This document shows positions 43,317-51,599 of a DNA stretch of 64,000 bases, in pieces (the stretch's first letter is position 1; the number at the start of each line of letters is the position of its first letter). This DNA is from Trueperaceae bacterium (lineage in GTDB: Bacteria > Deinococcota > Deinococci > Deinococcales > Trueperaceae), in NCBI GenBank assembly GCA_036381035.1, contig DASVDQ010000065.1:1-64000 (forward strand), in the 5' to 3' direction. Under the pieces are notes generated by a model. It made no database searches and was not told the DNA's origin. It saw nothing but the letters and a program-made list of their open reading frames with translations. Position numbers and translations under genes: made by a program.

Positions 43317-44822
43317 CTACTCGAGCGAGGCCTCGCGCAGGTACCGCAGGCCGCGGGTCGGCATCTGCTGGAAGCCCTCGACCTCGTCGGCGATCGCCGT
43401 GAACAGCGTGCCGTACGCGATGTGCACGATCGGGCCCTCGCAGGCCAGCTTGCGCTGGAGGTCGGCGTAGATCTCGTAGCGGGCGGCCTGGTCCGTGGTC
43501 GTGCGGCCGGCCTCGAGCCACTCGTCCACCTCGGGATCGGAGTACTCGAAGACGTTGGTCGAGCCGCCGGTGATGAAGGTGCGGTGCAGGTAGCCGTCGG
43601 GGTCGGAGCTGCCGCCGTTGAGCGAGACGAACATGTCGAAGTTCGAGTTCGTCCAGTCCTGCACGAACTGGCCGAACTCGGCCACGTTCACGTTCGCGTC
43701 GATGCCGATCTCGGCGAGCTGGGCCTGCAGCACCTGGGCGGTGTCGGTCACCACCTGGATCGTCCCGAAGGTGAGGATCTCGGTCTCGAAGCCGTCGGGG
43801 TAGCCGGCCTCTGCCAGGAGCTGGCGGGCCATGTCGAGGTCCGTCGCGTAACAGGGGAACTCGCCGGTGTCGAGCGCCCACTCCGTGAGGCCGGGGCTCA
43901 AGGGGCCGCCGGGGACGGCGTTGCCGAAGTACACGGCGTCGACGATCTCGGCGCGGTCGATCGCGTAGTTGATGGCCATGCGCACGCGCGGGTCGTCGAA
44001 CGGCTCGCGCGAGACGTTGAGGCCCAGCAGCGTGTAGGCGAGGTCCTGCACGCCCAGCAGCTCGACGCCCGGCACGCCGCGGAGCGTCTCGGCGGTCGCG
44101 GGGTCGACGTCGGGGATGAGCTGGTAGGCGCCGGTCCTCATGCCGGCGGCGCGCGTCGAGGCCTCGGGGACGATGTTGTAGCGCAGGCCGTCGAGGACCG
44201 GCTGGCCCTCGCGGTAGTAGTCCGGGTTCTTGACCAGGCTGACGTACGTGTCTGGCACGATCTCGTCGAGCATGAACGGACCGGTGCCCACGGCGTGCTG
44301 CTGCAGGTCGCCGAACTCCTCGACGACCTCGTGCGGCACCACGTAGAGGTTCGCGAGGTTGCTGACGAACGGCGCGAAAGGCTGCGAGAGCGTGAACGTG
44401 ACCTCGTACTGGCCGGTGGCGACGGCGGACGCGACCGCGCTGAAGCGGCTCGCCTGGGGCGAGGCGGTGTCGGGGTCGACGATGCGCTCGTACGAGTAGA
44501 CGACGTCGTCGGCGGTCATCGTGCGGCCGTTGTGGAAGCGCACGCCCTCGCGGAGCTTCACGACGTAGGTGAGGCCGTCGTCCGACACGGTCCAGGACTC
44601 GGCGAGCGCCGGCTCCACGGCGAGGTCGGCGTTCAGCTCGACGAGGCCGTCGTAGATCTGCCCGATGACGACGAACGAGGAGAAGGCCGTCACCTTGTGG
44701 GGGTCGAGGCCCACGGGCGCCGTGTCCGTGGCGATCTCGAGGACGCCCTGAGCGCCGGCGGCGCCGCCCAGCAGCGCGACCGCCAACAGGAGTGAGGTGG
44801 CTAGACGTCTTGCTCTTGCCAT
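43317..44822 (-). CDS. Family-5 extracellular solute-binding protein
   Basis: About 501 residues from ATG 44822, preceded by GAAGGGAAGG; an upstream in-frame start at 44870 would add a non-signal-like tail. Signal peptide ARRLATSLLLAVALLGGAAGAQG. Canonical order: LEIATDTAPVGLDPHKV, YVVKLREGVRFHNGRTM, ARQLLAEAGYPDG, then YSDPEVDEWLEA. Head of the third peptide-type importer operon, divergent from the epimerase gene. Confidence 0.92.
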   Translation of the reverse strand: MARARRLATSLLLAVALLGGAAGAQGVLEIATDTAPVGLDPHKVTAFSSFVVIGQIYDGLVELNADLAVEPALAESWTVSDDGLTYVVKLREGVRFHNGRTMTADDVVYSYERIVDPDTASPQASRFSAVASAVATGQYEVTFTLSQPFAPFVSNLANLYVVPHEVVEEFGDLQQHAVGTGPFMLDEIVPDTYVSLVKNPDYYREGQPVLDGLRYNIVPEASTRAAGMRTGAYQLIPDVDPATAETLRGVPGVELLGVQDLAYTLLGLNVSREPFDDPRVRMAINYAIDRAEIVDAVYFGNAVPGGPLSPGLTEWALDTGEFPCYATDLDMARQLLAEAGYPDGFETEILTFGTIQVVTDTAQVLQAQLAEIGIDANVNVAEFGQFVQDWTNSNFDMFVSLNGGSSDPDGYLHRTFITGGSTNVFEYSDPEVDEWLEAGRTTTDQAARYEIYADLQRKLACEGPIVHIAYGTLFTAIADEVEGFQQMPTRGLRYLREASLE

Positions 44823-45038
44823 GCCCGACCTTCCCTTCGCCGGCCCGCCCCCGCCGAGCCGCTGGCGCATGTGCCACCCCGGAGACCAGGCCCAAGCGCC
44901 GATGAGTTGCGTGCCAGGAAGATACCACTAGGAGACCACCTGACCGCTCGACGAGCACTCCCCCGCCGGTGATACGGTGCCGGGCTTAAGGAGGCCGGCA
45001 CCGTCGAGCCCCTCGGCCGGGCTGCTAGGAGGAGAGAG

Positions 45039-46061
45039 ATGTCGTTCGCTTCCGTCGCGGAGCTAGAGGCGAAGCTGGCGGAGCCCTCGCCGCGGCTCGT
45101 GGAGGACATGCGAAGGGTCGAGGGCGACCTGCTCGTCCTCGGCGCCGGCGGCAAGATGGGTCCCAGCCTGGCGATGCTGGCGCGGAACGCGCTCGACGCC
45201 GCCGGCAGGCGCGCCGCGGTCACCGCCGTCTCGCGGTTCTCCGACGAGGCCGTGGCCCGCCGCCTGGAGGGCGCCGGCGTGAGGGTCGTGAGGGCCGACC
45301 TGTTGGACGAGGCGCAGCTCGCCGCCCTGCCGGACGCGCCGAACGTCGTCTACATGGCGGCCATGAAGTTCGGCACGACCGGCCAGGAGCACCGCACCTG
45401 GGCGATGAACACCTACCTGCCCGGCCGCGTGGCCGAGCGCTTCAGGGACGCGCGCATCGTGGCGTTCTCGAGCGGCAACGTCTACCCGCTGACCCCGCTG
45501 ACCTCCGGCGCGCCCACCGAGGACGACCCCGTAGGACCGGTGGGCGAGTACGCCTGGTCGGTCCTCGGGCGCGAGCGCCTGTTCCACCACTTCTCGCTGC
45601 AGCACGGCACCCAGGTCGCGCTGCTGAGGCTGAACTACGCCGTCGAGATGCGCTACGGCGTGCTCGTGGACATCGCGCTGGCCGTGCGCGACGGTCGGCC
45701 GGTGGACGTCTCGATGGGCCACGTGAACGTGATCTGGCAGGGCGACGCCAACGAGGTCGCCCTGCGCGCGCTGCTGCACTGCGACTCGCCGCCGCGGGTC
45801 ATCAACGTCACCGGGCCCGAGACCGCCTCGGTGCGCCGGCTCGCCCTGCGCCTGGGCGAGCGCCTGGGCAGGGAGCCCGTGTTCGCCGGCGAGGAGCAGG
45901 GCAGCGCGCTCCTCAACGACGCCTCGCGGGCCCACGCGCTGTTCGGCTACCCGCGCGTCGCGCTGAACACGATGGTCGACTGGGTGGCCGACTGGGTCGC
46001 CGGGGACGGCGAGACCCTCGGCAAGCCCACGAAGTTCCAGGTGCGGACGGGCGAGTTCTGA
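45039..46061 (+). CDS. NAD(P)-dependent epimerase/dehydratase-like protein
   Basis: Extended SDR fold, 340 residues. Cofactor motif LLVLGAGGKMG (about 31-41), AVSRFSD at the second strand and FSSGNVYP as the Ser-containing strand. The usual YxxxK catalytic pair reads YAWSVLGRERL, so the lysine position is Val. It may use another lysine, or catalyse a reduction or elimination not needing it. Shine-Dalgarno AGGAGGAG before ATG 45039. Its TGA shares a base with the next ATG, so the two products probably act together on a sugar- or keto-acid-like compound. Confidence 0.8.
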   Translation: MSFASVAELEAKLAEPSPRLVEDMRRVEGDLLVLGAGGKMGPSLAMLARNALDAAGRRAAVTAVSRFSDEAVARRLEGAGVRVVRADLLDEAQLAALPDAPNVVYMAAMKFGTTGQEHRTWAMNTYLPGRVAERFRDARIVAFSSGNVYPLTPLTSGAPTEDDPVGPVGEYAWSVLGRERLFHHFSLQHGTQVALLRLNYAVEMRYGVLVDIALAVRDGRPVDVSMGHVNVIWQGDANEVALRALLHCDSPPRVINVTGPETASVRRLALRLGERLGREPVFAGEEQGSALLNDASRAHALFGYPRVALNTMVDWVADWVAGDGETLGKPTKFQVRTGEF

Positions 46062-47110
46062 TGGCGTTGAGCGACGGCAAGGCCGCGCTGCTGAGGGAGG
46101 GCACGGTCATCCCGGCCCACCCGCTGGCGCTGGACGCCGCGAGGCGGCTCGACGAGAGGAGGCAGCGGGCGCTGACGCGCTACTACGCCGCGGCGGGCGC
46201 GGGCGGCGTGGCCGTGGGGGTGCACACGACCCAGTTCGCGATACGGGACGCGGGGCTCCTCGAGCCGGTGCTGCGCCTCGCCGCCGCGACCGCGGACGAG
46301 GCGGTGCGTGGCAGGCCGTTCGTGAAGGTCGCCGGCGTCCTCGGCGCCCGGGAGCAGGCCCTGCGGGAGGCCGAGCTCGCGGCGTCCCTCGGCTACGACG
46401 TCGCCCTGCTGAGCCTCAAGGGCCTCGACCACTCGAGCGAGGCCGACCTGGTGAGGCACGCCGAGGAGGTGTCGCGGGTCCTGCCCGTCATGGGCTTCTA
46501 CCTGCAGACGGCCGTGGGCGGTAGGCGCCTCTCGCACGCGTTCTGGCGCGACCTCGCCGAGCTGCCCGGCCTGGTGGCGATCAAGGTGGCGCCGTTCGAC
46601 AGGTACGCGACGCTGGACGTCGTGCGCGCCGTGGCGGCCTCGTCGCGGGCGCACGAGGTGGCGCTCTACACCGGGAACGACGACAACATCGTCGTCGACC
46701 TGCTCACGCCGTACCGCGTCGTCGTCGACGGACGCGTCGTGGAGAAGCGCATCGTGGGCGGCCTCCTCGGTCAGTGGGCCGTGTGGACGCGCGTGGCCGT
46801 GGAGCTGCTCGAGGAGGTGAAGCGCGTGCGCGAGGGGGACAGCGTGCCCGCCGAGCTGCTCGCGCGCGCCGCGCGCTGGACCGACGCCAACGCCGCCGTC
46901 TTCGACGCCGCGAACCGCTTCGCCGGGGTGATCGCCGGCGTACACGAGGTGCTGAGGCGCCAGGGACTGCTCGAGGGCACCTGGTGCCTCGACCCGGACG
47001 AGGGCCTCTCGCCCGGCCAGGCCCAGGAGATCGAGCGCGTCTACCGCGAGCACCCCGACCTCACCGACGACGCCTTCGTGAGGGCGCACCTGGCGGAGTG
47101 GCTGGCCTGA
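46061..47110 (+). CDS. DHDPS/NAL-superfamily aldolase-like protein
   Basis: 349-residue TIM-barrel protein of the dihydrodipicolinate synthase/N-acetylneuraminate lyase superfamily. The Schiff-base lysine is in LPGLVAIKVAPFDR (about 180) and the GVAVGVHTTQ strand is near the start. It lacks the classic GTTGE signature, so the substrate differs from that of true DHDPS. Coupled (TGATG) to the epimerase-like gene. Such pairs suggest catabolism of a sugar acid or related keto acid, possibly imported by the divergent transporter at 41.4-44.8 kb; inference only. Confidence 0.8.
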   Translation: MALSDGKAALLREGTVIPAHPLALDAARRLDERRQRALTRYYAAAGAGGVAVGVHTTQFAIRDAGLLEPVLRLAAATADEAVRGRPFVKVAGVLGAREQALREAELAASLGYDVALLSLKGLDHSSEADLVRHAEEVSRVLPVMGFYLQTAVGGRRLSHAFWRDLAELPGLVAIKVAPFDRYATLDVVRAVAASSRAHEVALYTGNDDNIVVDLLTPYRVVVDGRVVEKRIVGGLLGQWAVWTRVAVELLEEVKRVREGDSVPAELLARAARWTDANAAVFDAANRFAGVIAGVHEVLRRQGLLEGTWCLDPDEGLSPGQAQEIERVYREHPDLTDDAFVRAHLAEWLA

Positions 47111-47154
47111 CGGACCCCCCGCGCGACGAGCGCCCTGCGGACGACCCGGGACCG

Positions 47155-47934
47155 CTAGCTCCCGCGCCGGCGCTCCGCCAGCGCCTCGCGGCGCGCCTCG
47201 AGCATGAGGTCCTCGTGCGCGTCGAACACCTCGTCGTTCGAGGCGAGGGACGCGCCGGGCACCGTCGGCGACACGAACGTGGGCAGCTCGATGCCCCTCT
47301 CCGCCAGCTTCAGGGCCGCCCTGACGTTGAGCTCCTGGACGAGGGCCATGGCAACGATCGTCGACGCCCCGCCCACGGGGCGGCGCCAGCCCTCCACCGC
47401 CACGAGGGCGTCCTCCACGGGGACGCCGGTGTCGATGACGACGTCGGCCACCTCGGCCAGCCGCTTGCCCGAGCTGTGCTCAGGCGGCCGCGAGAGGTTC
47501 GCCTTCGCGGTGATCGCCACGACCGTCACCCCGCGCTCGCGGCAGTACATCGACGCCTCGATCGCGGCCGAGTTGCGTCCGCCGTGGGAGATCGCCACGA
47601 GAACGTCGCCGCGGCGTATGGGCTCGTGGGAGAGGAAGCGCTCGATGTAGCCCTCGGTCCGCTCGAGCCACAGCAGCTCGCGGACGCCGCCGGAGCCGAG
47701 GACGTCGTGCCACATCACGCGCGGGTCGGTGAGGGGATGGAGCCCGACGTAGCCGCCGTAGCGGGGGAAGGCGTCCTGCGTGGGCAGCACCGAGTGCCCG
47801 CTGCCGAACAGGTGGACGAGGTGGCGGGACGCCAGCGCCTCGGCCATGCGCGTCGCGGCCTCGTCCAGGGCGGCGTCCTGCGACCGCGCCGTCTCCTGCA
47901 GTATGGCGGTGAGTCTCTCCAGGAACTGGCTCAT
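47155..47934 (-). CDS. SIS-domain phosphosugar protein (UPF0309 type)
   Basis: About 259 residues, ATG 47934 with AAGGAG upstream. SIS fold: HLVHLFGSGHSVLPTQDAFPRYGG (phosphosugar loop, about 37-60), VLVAISHGGRNSAAIEASMYCRERG and VVIDTGVP. UPF0309 proteins accompany amino-sugar operons; I recall that a Streptomyces homologue has been linked to N-acetylglucosamine-6-phosphate turnover. Last gene of the sugar importer operon, supporting an amino-sugar substrate. Confidence 0.85.
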   Translation of the reverse strand: MSQFLERLTAILQETARSQDAALDEAATRMAEALASRHLVHLFGSGHSVLPTQDAFPRYGGYVGLHPLTDPRVMWHDVLGSGGVRELLWLERTEGYIERFLSHEPIRRGDVLVAISHGGRNSAAIEASMYCRERGVTVVAITAKANLSRPPEHSSGKRLAEVADVVIDTGVPVEDALVAVEGWRRPVGGASTIVAMALVQELNVRAALKLAERGIELPTFVSPTVPGASLASNDEVFDAHEDLMLEARREALAERRRGS

Positions 47935-47942
47935 AGCTCTCC

Positions 47943-48743
47943 TTAGCCGCGCTGGCGCCGCGCCCCGCGAGCCGGTCGCGCCTCGGCGCTCTTGGGTCCC
48001 GCCGCCTCGCCCTTGAGGACCCAGCGGATGCGGTAGCGGTCGCCGCGCATGATCGACGCCGTGAACTCGAAGGCCTCGCCCGCCGCGATGGCCACGCGCT
48101 CGACGTAGAAGCCGCAGTCGTTGGGCGCGACGCCGAGCAGGGCCGCGTCGGCCCTCCCTATGGCCGTGACCGAGAACGTCTCGTGCGCCTCCTCGATCTC
48201 CAGGCCGTACCTGCTCCGCAGGGTCTCGTAGAGCGAGGCGTCCTCCGGCAGCACGGCGAGCAGGTCGGGGAAGCGCTCCTCGACGAGGTAGGTCGTCTGC
48301 ACGCCTATGGGCTGGCCGTCGCCGGTGCGCAGGCGCTTGAGCAGGTAGAGCGGCTGGCCGTTCGGGACGCCCAGGCGGCTCGCGACGGGCCTGGGCGCGG
48401 GCACCACGCCGCCCTGCACGAGGCGCGCCCCCGCGCGCAGCCCCAGCGCGCCCATGTCCTGCGTGAACGACGTCAGGCCGCGCTCGCCGGCCGTGAGGGT
48501 CGGCTTGCGCACGAAGGTGCCGCGCCCCGGCCCGCGCTCCAGGTAGCCGTCGAGCACGAGGTTGCGGAGCGCCTGCCTCACCGTCACCCGGCTCACGCCG
48601 TACGCCTCCACCAGCTGCTCCTCGGTGGGGATGCGCTCGCCGGCCGCCCACCTGCCGGCGAGGATCTGCCGGCGGAGGAGCGTCTCGAGCTGGTGGTAGA
48701 GCGGCTCCGGCCTGGCCCTGTCGACCGTGGGCTCACGCGTCAC
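47943..48743 (-). CDS. GntR-family regulator with UTRA domain
   Basis: About 266 residues from GTG 48743 (GTGA overlap). Helix-turn-helix: EPLYHQLETLLRRQILAG, IPTEEQLVEAYGVSRVTVRQAL, GRGTFVRKP. The UTRA effector domain has PLYLLKRLRTGDGQPIGVQ and TYLVEERFPDL. HutC/NagR-type regulators sense phosphosugars or amino acids. The palindrome at 52933-52950 in front of this operon is a good candidate operator. The C-terminus ends in an Arg/Ala-rich tail. Confidence 0.88.
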   Translation of the reverse strand: MTREPTVDRARPEPLYHQLETLLRRQILAGRWAAGERIPTEEQLVEAYGVSRVTVRQALRNLVLDGYLERGPGRGTFVRKPTLTAGERGLTSFTQDMGALGLRAGARLVQGGVVPAPRPVASRLGVPNGQPLYLLKRLRTGDGQPIGVQTTYLVEERFPDLLAVLPEDASLYETLRSRYGLEIEEAHETFSVTAIGRADAALLGVAPNDCGFYVERVAIAAGEAFEFTASIMRGDRYRIRWVLKGEAAGPKSAEARPARGARRQRG

Positions 48744-49792
48744 GGCAGGTACACCTCGTCTCCCTCCTTCGCGTAGACGGCGGCCCCGAACGCCCCCGCC
48801 GCCCGGCCCAGCTCGGCCACGCGGACCGGCGTGTCCCGCACCGAGGGCGACGCCGTGACGGCGTAGACCGCGCGGAGTCGCGGCAGCAGCTCGGCCACCA
48901 GGTCGGCCACGCCGCCGCTGACCACGATGACCTGAGGGTCGAAGAGCGACGCCAGCGAGGCGAGGCCGGCGCCGAACTCGGCGACGAACCCGTCGATGAC
49001 CGCCGCGGCCTCGCCGTCCCCCGCCGCGGCGGCCGCCTCGAGCTCGTGGGCGCCGACGGGCCGCCTCAGCCGGGAGGCGCGCCTCTCCAGCGCGAGGCCG
49101 GAGGCCGTCGCCTCCCACGGGCCGACCTGCGGCGGCTCGGCGGCCGGGGGTGAGGCATCGTCGGCGGCGCGGCGTGGCGCCTTCGCTGGCGCGCTCGCGG
49201 TCGCCGCGTCTTCGGCCCGTCGGGCGGACGACGCGTCGTCCGCCGCGCTCCGGGGCGGCGCCCCGCAGGAGAGCCAACCGAACGAGCCCGCCGTGCCGTT
49301 CGCGCCGCGCACGAGCCGCCCCGAGCGCATGATCGCCCCGCCTATGCCGGTCCCGACGGTCACGAGCAGCGCGTCCCTCACCCCTCGCGCCGCCCCGAAG
49401 CGCGCCTCGCCCAGCAGGGCCATGTGGCCGTCGTTCGCGAGCGCCACCGGGGCGCGAAGCCGCGCGCTCAGCTCGCCGGCGACGTCGCGCCCCTCCAGGT
49501 AGGGCACGTTCGGGACCCAGGCGGCGACGCCGCCGGCGACCCGGCCGGGCACCCCGACCGCGACGGCCGCCACCGGGGGCGCTGCCGCCGCGGCGACGAG
49601 CTCGACGAGGGAGCCGAGGCCGCCGGGCAGCGCGGCGGCGGACGCGAGCGCGGGGCTGGCGTCAGCGCCCGACCAGACGGCGACGCGCACGTTCGTCCCG
49701 CCCACGTCGACGCCGACGTAGCGTGGCCGGAGCGGCGGCCGCGGCGGCTCGCTCGCCGGCCCCGCGTGCGCGTGCGGGCGGCGCCGCGTCAC
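48740..49792 (-). CDS. ROK-family sugar kinase with atypical zinc loop
   Basis: About 350 residues from GTG 49792 (GTGA overlap). ATP-binding DVGGTNVRVAVW, substrate Asp in ALANDGHMA and VTVGTGIGGAI. ROK kinases normally have a CxCGxxGC zinc motif after the GxxGH segment. Here GSFGWLSCGAPP is followed by about 45 residues of Ala/Asp/Ser/Pro-rich sequence, with one cysteine only. Likely phosphorylates the imported sugar; with the SIS protein nearby, N-acetylglucosamine or N-acetylmannosamine is plausible. Confidence 0.85.
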   Translation of the reverse strand: MTRRRPHAHAGPASEPPRPPLRPRYVGVDVGGTNVRVAVWSGADASPALASAAALPGGLGSLVELVAAAAAPPVAAVAVGVPGRVAGGVAAWVPNVPYLEGRDVAGELSARLRAPVALANDGHMALLGEARFGAARGVRDALLVTVGTGIGGAIMRSGRLVRGANGTAGSFGWLSCGAPPRSAADDASSARRAEDAATASAPAKAPRRAADDASPPAAEPPQVGPWEATASGLALERRASRLRRPVGAHELEAAAAAGDGEAAAVIDGFVAEFGAGLASLASLFDPQVIVVSGGVADLVAELLPRLRAVYAVTASPSVRDTPVRVAELGRAAGAFGAAVYAKEGDEVYLP

Positions 49793-50646
49793 CCCTTCAC
49801 CCCCGTGGTCGCCACGCCGGCGATGAAGAAGCGCTGCAGCAGCAGGAAGAGCACCACGCTCGGGACGATCGCGACGGCCGCGCCCGCCATGACCACGTTC
49901 TGGAAGCGCACGGCGCTGGTGTACGACACGAGCCGGTTGAGCGCGAGCACGACGGTGTGCATGCGCTCGCTCTGCAGCACCGTGAGCGGCCACAGGAACG
50001 AGTTCCAGTGGAACACGAAGGCGAACACCAGGAGGCTGGCGATCGCCGGGCCCAGCAGCGGCGCCACGACGCGCCAGAGGATCGTCCACTCCGACGCCCC
50101 GTCGATGCGGGCCGACTCCAGCAGCTCGTTGGGGATGCCCGCGATGAACTGGCGCATCAGGAAGATCCCGAAGGCGTTAGCGAGGTAGGGGAGCATCGCG
50201 CCGAGGTAGGTGTCGACGAGCCCGAGAGACTCGACGATCCTGAACAGGGGCACGAGCGTCACGATCGGCGGCAGGAACATCGTGGCGAGGACGAGGTTGA
50301 AGAGGAAGTCCCGCCCGCGGAAGCGGTGCTTGGCGAACACGTAGCCCGCCATCAGGCTGGTCAGGAGGATGCCGAGCGTCGTGCCGCCGGCGATGAGCAG
50401 GCTGTTCAGGAAGGCCCGCGCGTAGTCCACCACCCTGAACGCCTCCTCGTAGGCCTCGAGGCTCGGCGCCGCCGGCAGCCAGACCGGCGGGGACGCCTGG
50501 AGCTCCTGCGGCGTCTTGAGGCTGGAGGCGAGCATCCAGAACAGCGGGAACAGCATGACGACGGCGATGAGCACGGCCAGGGCCACGCTGAGCGCGGCCG
50601 CGACGCGGCGCCCGGCCACCCGCCCTCCTGCGGCCGACGCGGTCAC
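49789..50646 (-). CDS. Carbohydrate ABC importer permease (MalG-like)
   Basis: About 285 residues from GTG 50646 in GTGA overlap. Features: MLFPLFWMLASSLKTPQEL, MFLPPIVTLVPLF and the EAA loop ELLESARIDGASEWTILWRVVAPLLGP. Second membrane subunit of a CUT1 sugar importer. No MsmK/MalK-type ATPase is encoded here, so a shared ATPase must be elsewhere. Confidence 0.92.
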   Translation of the reverse strand: MTASAAGGRVAGRRVAAALSVALAVLIAVVMLFPLFWMLASSLKTPQELQASPPVWLPAAPSLEAYEEAFRVVDYARAFLNSLLIAGGTTLGILLTSLMAGYVFAKHRFRGRDFLFNLVLATMFLPPIVTLVPLFRIVESLGLVDTYLGAMLPYLANAFGIFLMRQFIAGIPNELLESARIDGASEWTILWRVVAPLLGPAIASLLVFAFVFHWNSFLWPLTVLQSERMHTVVLALNRLVSYTSAVRFQNVVMAGAAVAIVPSVVLFLLLQRFFIAGVATTGVKG

Positions 50647-51527
50647 GGTCCTTCCTCCGGGGAGCCGCGCAACAGGCGCATCACGGCCCCGACGGCCGCC
50701 ACCAGGACCAGGAACAGCACGAAGGCCATCGCGCTGGCCCTGCCCGCCTGCCCGAACTCGAACGCCGAGCGGTAGACCTGGAACGACAGCACGTTCGTGG
50801 CGTTCGCCGGCCCGCCCTGGGTGAGCACGTAGACGGGCTCGAACACCTGCACCGTGTTGATGAGCGCGATGACGACGACGAAGAGCAGGGTGCGCCTCAA
50901 CAGCGGCAGCGTGACGTGGAGCGTGCGCTGCAGTGCGTTGGCCCCGTCGATCACGGCCGCCTCGTAGTAGACGTCGGGGATCTGCGTCAGCCCGGCGATG
51001 ACGAGGACCGTGTAGTAGCCAAGCGTCTGCCAGACGTTGAAGATGACCAGCGAGGGGAGCGCGGTGTCGACGGAGCCGAGCCACGCCTGACGCGGCACGC
51101 CGAACGCACCGAGGACCTGGTTGAGGGGACCGTAGAGCGGGGAGTAGAGGTAGCCCCAGATGATCGCCACCGCGATCGTGGGGATCATGTAAGGGACGAA
51201 CAGGACCGACCGCAGCGCCGCCCGCCCGCGCGTGAGGCCGCGGTAGAGGAACTGGCCGAGCAGGAACGACAGCGGCAGTATCAGGACGAGGCACAGGCCC
51301 GCGTAGGCGAGCGTGTTGCGCAGGGCGGCGTTGAAGACGCGGTCGCCGAAGAGGCTCGCGAAGTTCTCGAGGCCCACGAACGTCATGCCCGAGAGCGGCG
51401 TGTACATCGACCACTCGTTGAGGCTGATCCACGCCGTGAGGAAGACCGGCGCCACGACGAAGGCCAGCAGCAGCCCCAGCCCCGGCGCCAGCAGCGCCCA
51501 CGTCGCGGTCGACGCTCGCGTCAGCAT
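50643..51527 (-). CDS. Carbohydrate ABC importer permease (MalF-like)
   Basis: About 294 residues from ATG 51527; an in-frame TTG at 51548 is less likely. LLAPGLGLLLAFVVAPVF, PYMIPTIAVAIIWGYLY and EAA loop YYEAAVIDGANALQRTLHVTLPLL. First membrane subunit of the CUT1 importer. Preceded by a strong intercistronic hairpin after the binding-protein gene. Confidence 0.92.
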   Translation of the reverse strand: MLTRASTATWALLAPGLGLLLAFVVAPVFLTAWISLNEWSMYTPLSGMTFVGLENFASLFGDRVFNAALRNTLAYAGLCLVLILPLSFLLGQFLYRGLTRGRAALRSVLFVPYMIPTIAVAIIWGYLYSPLYGPLNQVLGAFGVPRQAWLGSVDTALPSLVIFNVWQTLGYYTVLVIAGLTQIPDVYYEAAVIDGANALQRTLHVTLPLLRRTLLFVVVIALINTVQVFEPVYVLTQGGPANATNVLSFQVYRSAFEFGQAGRASAMAFVLFLVLVAAVGAVMRLLRGSPEEGP

Positions 51528-51548
51528 GACGGCCCCATCACACGGCAA

Positions 51549-51586
51549 CCGGCCGGGCGCGGTCCTCGCGGGTCGTGCCCGGCCGG
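51549..51586 (-). other. Stem-loop between binding-protein and permease genes
   Basis: Perfect 10-bp GC stem, CCGGCCGGGC (51549-51558) with GCCCGGCCGG (51577-51586), 18-base loop, between the binding-protein stop at 51600 and the MalF start. Same position as in the peptide-type operons. Confidence 0.6.
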
Positions 51587-51599
51587 CGCGTAGTTCACC

